A stretch of 23,276 nt of DNA from Chara braunii (lineage: Eukaryota > Streptophyta > Charophyceae > Charales > Characeae): positions 454,400 through 477,675 of the forward strand of contig BFEA01000717.1 in assembly GCA_003427395.1 (NCBI GenBank), in the 5' to 3' direction. The notes under the pieces were generated by a model, which saw only the letters and a program-made list of their open reading frames with translations, was not told where the DNA came from and searched no databases. Shown piece after piece: positions 16,785 through 23,276 of the stretch. The translations under genes were made by a program, and so were the position numbers. The number at the start of each line of letters is the position of its first letter. Within the stretch, counting starts at the first letter, position 1.

Positions 16785-19700
16785 CCAAACTTGAACTCCC
16801 TGTCTGTGACTACTGCCCGACCAACACCAATCCGAAACGGCCGACTACGATTGCACACTGATTGACAGTTGTTTGGTTGAACATCGTGTAAAAGGCGGGC
16901 TAATGCTGACGCTTGAGTCACAAGAGCAAACTTCTTAGAGTGTCTTACTAAACTACAAATTGATATGCAACCCACGCTGATTCAAAAGCTTGAGGAGATT
17001 GGGGAGTGGTAGATTCAGACACAGGGCTCATACAAGTTTCGATCTGGCCTGTTCCACCGTCTCTAGCAAGGAACTGGTACTCTGCAGTCTGTCGTTGAGT
17101 CCACATAAATAGATTACATACTCAATGTCCCTTTCCCCTTTTTACCCTTCGAACTCCATATCCCGGCAAGCTCCTTCCTCCCATCCCTCTTGCTTGTCTC
17201 TGTCTAATCTGCCCTTCACAACCAAAACTGCCCCCTTTTTCATGACTCTTCTCTCGCCCGAATCAGATGGTAATTTCCGCATTCAAGATGGCCAATCACT
17301 CTCAGGCCCAAAGGGGTAGGTACCAACTAGAATATTTAATGATTGTTGAGAGCCCCTGAGTGGATTACGTACTGCCACTTGTCGGAAGGTTGAAACGAGG
17401 GAAAGAGATGGCCAGCTCGGTGTGACTCAGCTGAGCATTCTACAAGGTTTTACTGGATAACTCAGTCACTTTTCTCAAGAGTAAACACTGAAGCACAGAG
17501 TTGTTTATCGTGGGAGGGAGGTCACAATGGGTGATAAGAATCCAACCCCCATGAGATGACTAGAGCAGGCTTCATGAACTCAACTGATAACCGTTTGTCG
17601 TCGAGATCCGTGGCTGGTTTGCGAAAAGCGAAATGACTGAGTACTGATGAGTTCTGGCTAAAAGGTCCTCAAATAAATTGAGCGTCGAAGTGCCGGTTGG
17701 GCCCTTATTGGATGCTGAAAATCTCTTTCGAAGCCCCGAGTAACTCAAAGGCTTAGCTAGACATAGGAGCAGGCATTTAACGTTAAGCTGGTTTCCGAGA
17801 TGAAGGGAGGAGTGACTGAGGCAATTGACCTTGTTCAGGGCTCTCTGATAGCTCTCCCGGGTATCACCGAATCGTCAAACCACAACACTAATTACTTTGT
17901 TAAGGTATTGAGAGTCATTCGCTTAACGCAGAGCATTGAGGGTTTGTCTGCCTGGTAGCACTTAACAGAACGACTCACTCAATGGTGCAATGCCGAGTAA
18001 AAAGACGACAGGGAATCAAGCGTTGCTTCACTGATCTGCAAATCTTTGGATAACTGGGCTCAAGTACATCTGCACTTTCTGGATCCAACCTGGGTCGTTC
18101 AATCGTCCCCAGGGGTAAGCAAGTCTACCACATAATTAGATTTTATCAGACAATAACATGGTCTCATTAATTACTGACATCCCGCAGCCTGGGCGCAATC
18201 TGGATGCAATAAGAAATACTTACGGATGGCTTTACTGATCCGTCTTCTAGTGGTAGACTGCGCACCATGTTATGATCTATCTTCCGTCAATTTCCAGAAT
18301 ATATCCATGGTTTCCCTGACAGTCCTCAGCCAAAGTAACCACGTTGGTTGTCCCCTCTCTGATGACACTGATACATTGTATTTAGCTAACAATTTGTTTT
18401 TTGATAACACAGGGTGTTTCCCTTTTCGTCCACTCTTCTGAGGGCACGACGTATTATATTTTCTCAAATTGTACTTCGGCGTTTACTTTCTTGGCCCTTC
18501 AGAAGTAGTGGTCAAGCGCGATCAGTCCCTCAGCTCAGTGCATATACAGTGCGAAACATGGCTAGTAGTGACGACCGGAGCCTTTTAAACCCACTTCAGG
18601 GATGCCATAAAGCCACTCTTATCACACTTTCTGTCCCATTAAGCGGGACTGAGTTTAGTTTTCCACGCTAGGCAGGGAAGCGGAACACAGACCATGAATT
18701 AGCACAAGAAACCTCATAATGGGAAGGAGTAGGGATAGAGAGCAATGCTGGAGAACAGAGAAGTCATATCACAAAACAGTAGTACTTAGAAAATTCTATC
18801 TTCTATTATCGTACTTCTGAGACGAGTGAAGCCTCATTAACTTTGCTCTTGACTACCTTTTCTTTTTACAACGCGTCCCAGAGTAACCTGAGATCAATCA
18901 ACGTCAAGTAGATATTTGGCTAGCAAGTAGGCGATCCTTCCTAAAACAGACCGCCTTCGACTCATTGACTATGACAATAGAGGGATATCCAAAGGAAAGT
19001 CCAACAAGGATCCCAAGCGAGCAATTGGCGGGTAGGAGGGAAAAGAAAGGAAGAAAAAAAATAAAACAAGATTAATAATGGGATTTCCTTATCTAGCTAG
19101 CTCGAATGAGAACAGTCCAGCATTACTGATACAGCCCCAGGCTTAAATTCAAACCCCTCGCAAGACAGCCTCCCCGCTTTACTTCCTCTTTCACCAGGAA
19201 ATCGAACTACTCCTCCGAGAACGATCCCTGGCCAGGACCCCGGACGTGAGTCTGCCTCACTATCTTCCTGCCTGACCACCTGTCAGCCTCTCGTTCCAGT
19301 AATTCGCGGACCTGAGTAAGAAGAAACTAATTATTTGCTCTCGTTAACTCTGTCTTGTTCCATGGTCGTAGACGCTTCGAATTCGAGGTAGCAACGATCA
19401 GGTCTGATTCAGAGTACTCTGCTAAGGCACACCATCCAACAGTTCTAGTTTGTCGTTCATATACAGTGTCAGCACGACTGCTAAGCATAACGGCCGAGTT
19501 CCATCACAAAGCTTACGGATGCGGCTGAGTTACTTCGGAAGATGAGCTGCCTCCATCTTGTCATGAGAACAAGAGTCCCCTCTGTCTCTATTCAGTAAGG
19601 AAGCTTGATGCACATCATGCGCCAGGGCACTTCCGTCACTTTCAGACTAACGATTACCAATGAGAGAGAGAGCTAGCTTCTTCCCGCCCTTCTTTTAGAA

Positions 19701-20840
19701 ACTGGCTCATTTCAAGATCTTTCCCGCACAGCGCGCTCATCACTCATTCCCCCTGTATGCCCGTCAGCACTTTGTTATATCAGATCTTGACGTCAACCGA
19801 AAACTTACTATTACGAGGTCAGATCACGTATGAAACGACGAAAGTCAGACAGACCACACACACGACATGACTCAGAAACTGCTGAGGTTAACAGTTAGAC
19901 GAGTGGAGATTCAACTGAAGAAAAGACGACCCCAAGGCGAGCCCTCTCCCTCAATTACATGACACGGATGAATTGCAATAGAGTAATCTGCCTGCTACCC
20001 GCCTCGCTTGACGAGCCCGCTCGTCAGATGCGTATCACTCTTCATTCTTGCATGCAGCCCCCTAGCGCCAGCCCTCGATCACTGCTACCCCTTTTGTCAT
20101 CGAGCGTATTGACTTTTCTTTGTTCAAAGCTGACCCCGGTGAATACGCAACGCCCCCAGTTAACAAGAACTGGCTCCTCCTCCTAGCGCACGCACCAAAA
20201 CGAGCTCGATATCACATTGGTCACGTACTAGCCGTCCAGAGCACGAACGATGACCCCCTGCTTCTCTCTCTCATGTCCCGCAGGGGTCTCACATCTCACC
20301 CAAACTGACTTGCTTCGTGCACGTACTTCAACCGAGTTCCGTCTCGCATGTCAGATCTTGGCAGGAGCACGTCACTCGCAGTAGTCGCGTGCTCTAACCT
20401 TGATCCTGTCTCAGCGTATCGATGCGATCGACGTCAACCCTAATCAACGAGCACATCCCCTGTTCACCTCTTTGGCACATCACGCGCTAAAAAGAATCCA
20501 GTTGACGTCAGCATACCAAGCGCACATACTGCACTTGCCCCACACACGGTCTAGTCTCTCTCTCATGCAAGTTGTTCTTCACATGTCTACTGCGCGCTCA
20601 TTCTTGAGACCTTACTGCCCATTAGTCCCCCGCTGCCCGCTGGCCTCCTGTCATTCGCTATTTTCTCTCTCTGATTGTGACGGACACCCTCTCTCCCTGG
20701 TTCTCACGTATGCCTCTTCATGTTAGTTTCCAGCGTGCCGTGGTCAAGCTGACGTCAACCTTCTTCAAACATGCCTGTCCCTCTGGACCGTGCCACGTGC
20801 CCCCACACACGCGTAACCGCCTCACGCTTTGCCTCCCGAC
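16785..20840. other. About 4 kb without supportable genes
   Basis: Only short frames on both strands, none with a recognisable motif. TGACTCA/TGAGTCA-like heptamers recur but irregularly. The stretch could be a long LTR or old repeat DNA; no internal direct repeat long enough to prove this was seen by eye. Confidence 0.5.
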
Positions 20841-21368
20841 CTACGAGAGTCGAGCGCCTGATGGTCCAGCCCCTGTTGGTTTCGGCTTCCCTTTCGCTGC
20901 TGATTCTGAGCTGGCCTCTGGGCTGTCTTCTACCGTCCCTGCTAGCGGGTGATTCCGCCGTATCTGATCCAGTCCATGCCAGGACTGGGTCTCGGCCTCG
21001 AGGTCACTCTGGTCACTTTCCGCTTCGGAGTCCCGGTCCAGGTGTTGTTGTTCCCGCTCTATAGTGTTCGTCGAGGTCTCAACCTCATGGTACACGATGG
21101 TTACCTGGACCTCCACCGTGACCCCATCTCTCCTCATCCTCCGTTTCGCCCGGGTTTTGGCCTCAGAGACGGCCAACTGCAGTCTATGGTCCCCTCTCAT
21201 TTCCTCCTCTCTCGCTCCTTCCACGTTAACTTTTAACTTCGCCTTGTCTCCTCCACTGAAATTCAGGATTGTGGTAATTCTGGGACCTTCCCCAGACATA
21301 GGGGACCAGCGTGTAACATATTTCCAGCAGTCTGGCCTATAGCCGTGCAGGCCGTCATTACGCGCCAT
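20841..21368 (-). CDS. Hypothetical 175-aa charged protein
   Basis: ATG at 21368 to TAG at 20843-20841, uninterrupted. I do not recognise the family. The first third has an ordinary composition (GYRPDCWKYVTRWSP, then PRITTILNFSGG). The middle alternates charged and beta-like segments (KLKVNVEGAREEE, VTVEVQVTIVYHEVE). The rest is acidic and Ser/Gln-rich, with a Pro/Gly/Ala end that looks disordered. Competing plus-strand frames are Ser/Leu-rich shadows. It shares the orientation of element 2 and module A, but nothing else links them. It could be the N terminus of a broken element protein. Confidence 0.4.
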   Translation of the reverse strand: MARNDGLHGYRPDCWKYVTRWSPMSGEGPRITTILNFSGGDKAKLKVNVEGAREEEMRGDHRLQLAVSEAKTRAKRRMRRDGVTVEVQVTIVYHEVETSTNTIEREQQHLDRDSEAESDQSDLEAETQSWHGLDQIRRNHPLAGTVEDSPEASSESAAKGKPKPTGAGPSGARLS

Positions 21369-23128
21369 AGCCAGACAGCGCAGCAGACCCTACACAACAC
21401 TAATCTGCCCGCCTAGAATAGTACGTCACCCACTAGAATGCGCACAACAGACTGCTCACAGGAGCTGCAGGGCGCTATAGAAGCGGCTAGCAGCGAACAG
21501 CATCCCAGCTTCTCAGACTGAAGAGGGCACACCTCATGCACACTGTGCAACTCTACCCCCTTCTTCTCTTTATGGCCCAAGATCCCTGTTTTCTAAATGC
21601 GGGATAACTCTCAGAGTTCTGTATTCTAACAATCTATAATTCGTAAATTAATAAAATAAAATAAATTAAAATAAACAGAGAAGAGTGGCGCGAAGCAAAA
21701 CACCAATGGTCACAGTGCCTGCTCCAACTTTCAGCCAGTAGTCGTTTCGTCTTAATCGCGAAGTGACCACAGGCCCGAAGCCATGGTGCCATAACGGGAT
21801 ACCGCCAGCGCATTCTCCCCGTCAAAATGCGCTCTTAGACTACCCCTGGTGGGTACCCATGTCCGATGGTAAGGAGGGGGCTTATGACCTTCCGAGGGAG
21901 GTGATAAGTTTCCTACCAATGTGGCCGCGGGTGCTCCCCTTTTACGGTCTTGCCAAGTTGTGCCCAGCTGACTCAGTCAGCCTCTAGGTCGGAGTGAAAG
22001 GTCTGGTCAGTCTGAGCCGTCAGACGACGACCGCAGTTCGGAAAAGAACCATTGGTCCCCGTGAAATGACAGGCCGAAAGGAAAATTGTGTCTGAAAAAA
22101 TCTACTTAATAAAAGGAATAACCAAAATGACAATAATAATAATAATAATGATAATAATAGTAGGAAAAAAAGGAAAGGAACTCGACGATACAGTGACCAG
22201 ACTTCGCTAGGATCGCTGATTTAAGACAAGGGCACTGATCTGAGTGCAGATCAGACACTCAGCTGTCTTCTTCGCTTTTGTACATTTTGCTTTCTTTTAT
22301 TTATTTTGTTTAGCCTTTTTCTTTTGACAGCGGCCTGTCCCATGCACCTAACCCATAACTTAGCAGAAGGGTACTCGGCGCGCAGTAGAAAAGACCACAA
22401 CCGCCCCTCTACTTTCGCGTCTCTGGACAAACCCGGCGGCTACCACGGCCACATGCCGGTAGTGCTCTGCTGTACAGCAGGGCGCCGAGCCTGCGTGGAC
22501 CAATGGAAAAGCCCAGTGACGCACCCTTTTGCTGAGAGCAGGCACCAACAGGACCTGGTCCCTTGCAGGATACACGAAGGCTCGGGAACTGCTGACGAGT
22601 TGAAGATGTCAGTGGCTGGTACTTGATGGAAACTTGGCACATAGGAGGGCTGAGACACCGCGCCTTCAGACACCGGGTGCGGCAGTCTTACTCCTGTGGG
22701 GTCTACGACTTGGGGAAGGCCGAATGACTGGTTCCGCCTACTATTTTCCCCAGGCCTGGGTCCTGCTCGTCGCGGGGAACAGGTGGTCTCGGCCGTGACG
22801 ACCACAAGGAGGAGACTGAGCAGATATAGGGGAGGCCAGTGCCAAGGAGGGGGATTCGGGGTACTTCGGAGTAGGCACAGAGGAAGTGTGCCTGGTGTAC
22901 CCCACCCACCTCTGGCACTCTGCGCGGAGTTCAGAAGGCCCGATTGACGAGGGAGACGGGAAATAAGCACGATGCATGCAGCGAGAGAGGGACGTTCGGA
23001 CTGGTGAGGGCAGACGGGTGTGCCTGGTGTACGCTGCGTGCTAGAACTTCGGACAGAGCGGGAAGGTTGTTCCGTGTAGGCAAGGGATGGCTTCCTGCCG
23101 ACATGGACCGCACTCGGACTGTGTTACC
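21369..23128. other. No supportable gene
   Basis: AT-rich around 21640-21675, GC-richer after 22330. Overlapping frames on both strands (for example minus 22440-22970) have Pro/Ser/Arg-rich compositions typical of chance ORFs. Confidence 0.5.
22132..22159. repeat. (AAT)n microsatellite
   Basis: About nine AAT triplets with one ATG interruption. Confidence 0.95.
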
Positions 23129-23217
23129 GCGTGTTCATTGAACGCGCGTTTTGCGTTCAGGGTATGAACGCAGTGAATGCGCGTTCACTGGACGCGCGTG
23201 AACGCGTTTGACATGTT
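23129..23217. repeat. Cluster of inverted GCGTTCA/TGAACGC motifs
   Basis: Within 90 bp: GTTCATTGAAC (a palindrome around a central T, 23133-23143) running into GCGCGTT, then GCGTTCA, TGAACGC, and GCGTTCACTGGACGCGCGTGAACGCG. Two approximate units share the pattern GTTCA-y-TGrACGCGCGT. It is palindromic and CpG-dense. Confidence 0.75.
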
Positions 23218-23223
23218 TGCGCA

Positions 23224-23265
23224 GGGGGTTGTGCGGGGTGGGGGGGGCCTTTGGGCAGTGTGGGG
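23224..23265 (+). other. G-rich tract with quadruplex potential
   Basis: G runs of 5, 4, 8, 3 and 4 separated by 1-6 bases fit the common G3+N1-7 quadruplex pattern over most of the tract. It runs close to the window edge. Confidence 0.5.
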
Positions 23266-23276
23266 AGTGGCGGCGG

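Noticed and set aside
22440-22970. 176-codon minus-strand ORF with a hydrophobic stretch
   Set aside because: Overlaps several ORFs of similar length on both strands, Pro/Ser/Arg-rich, no motif; chance ORF in GC-rich DNA.

Overview
The window is eukaryotic, repeat-rich nuclear DNA with no recognisable single-copy host gene. Two decayed Ty3/Gypsy-type LTR retrotransposons meet head to tail in opposite orientations, set in microsatellites and non-coding DNA. The chromodomain-type pol with an initiator-tRNA-Met primer site, and a second primer site matching tRNA-Asp, fit the green-plant lineage. A streptophyte alga such as a charophyte is my best guess; that is an impression from the protein sequences and cannot be proved here.

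Layout. 1-3369: (CT)n tracts, an 18-A run, a diverged 160-bp direct repeat, a possible tRNA-derived SINE on the minus strand, and otherwise nothing I recognise. 3370-11863 (+): element 1, a chromovirus with a 1367-bp 5' LTR, PBS, a 1.5-kb leader carrying strong hairpins and a candidate intron, gag, pol (protease, RT, RNase H, integrase, chromodomain), polypurine tract and only the first 89 bp of the 3' LTR. Its ORFs carry several frameshifts and stops. A canonical -1 slippery heptamer (GGGAAAC) lies in phase in the 28-nt gag/pol overlap. 11864 to about 16200 (-): element 2, reading leftward from a possible LTR end (15621) and a tRNA-Asp PBS (15596-15613), through a three-module protein region, a linker and a CCHC-containing gag, and cut off at the junction with the element 1 LTR; its pol is absent.

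The most unusual content is the protein module in element 2. Three copies (B, C, D) lie between the PBS and gag, and a fourth (A) forms an intact 183-codon ORF at 16212-16763, just beyond the PBS/LTR. All four share D-[ILV]-R, then a W/L position 19-20 residues later, then a W 67-68 residues after the D, although little else is identical. I recognise no known family. It looks like an uncharacterised domain amplified inside a retrotransposon, with a free-standing relative next door.

16785-23276 is mostly unexplained. It holds one plausible 175-codon charged minus-strand ORF (20841-21368), an (AAT)n tract, a cluster of inverted GCGTTCA/TGAACGC motifs at 23129-23217 and a G-rich end. Across both elements the in-frame stops mostly sit where a C-to-T change in a CAG, CAA or CGA codon would explain them, which suggests decay by deamination of methylated cytosine.
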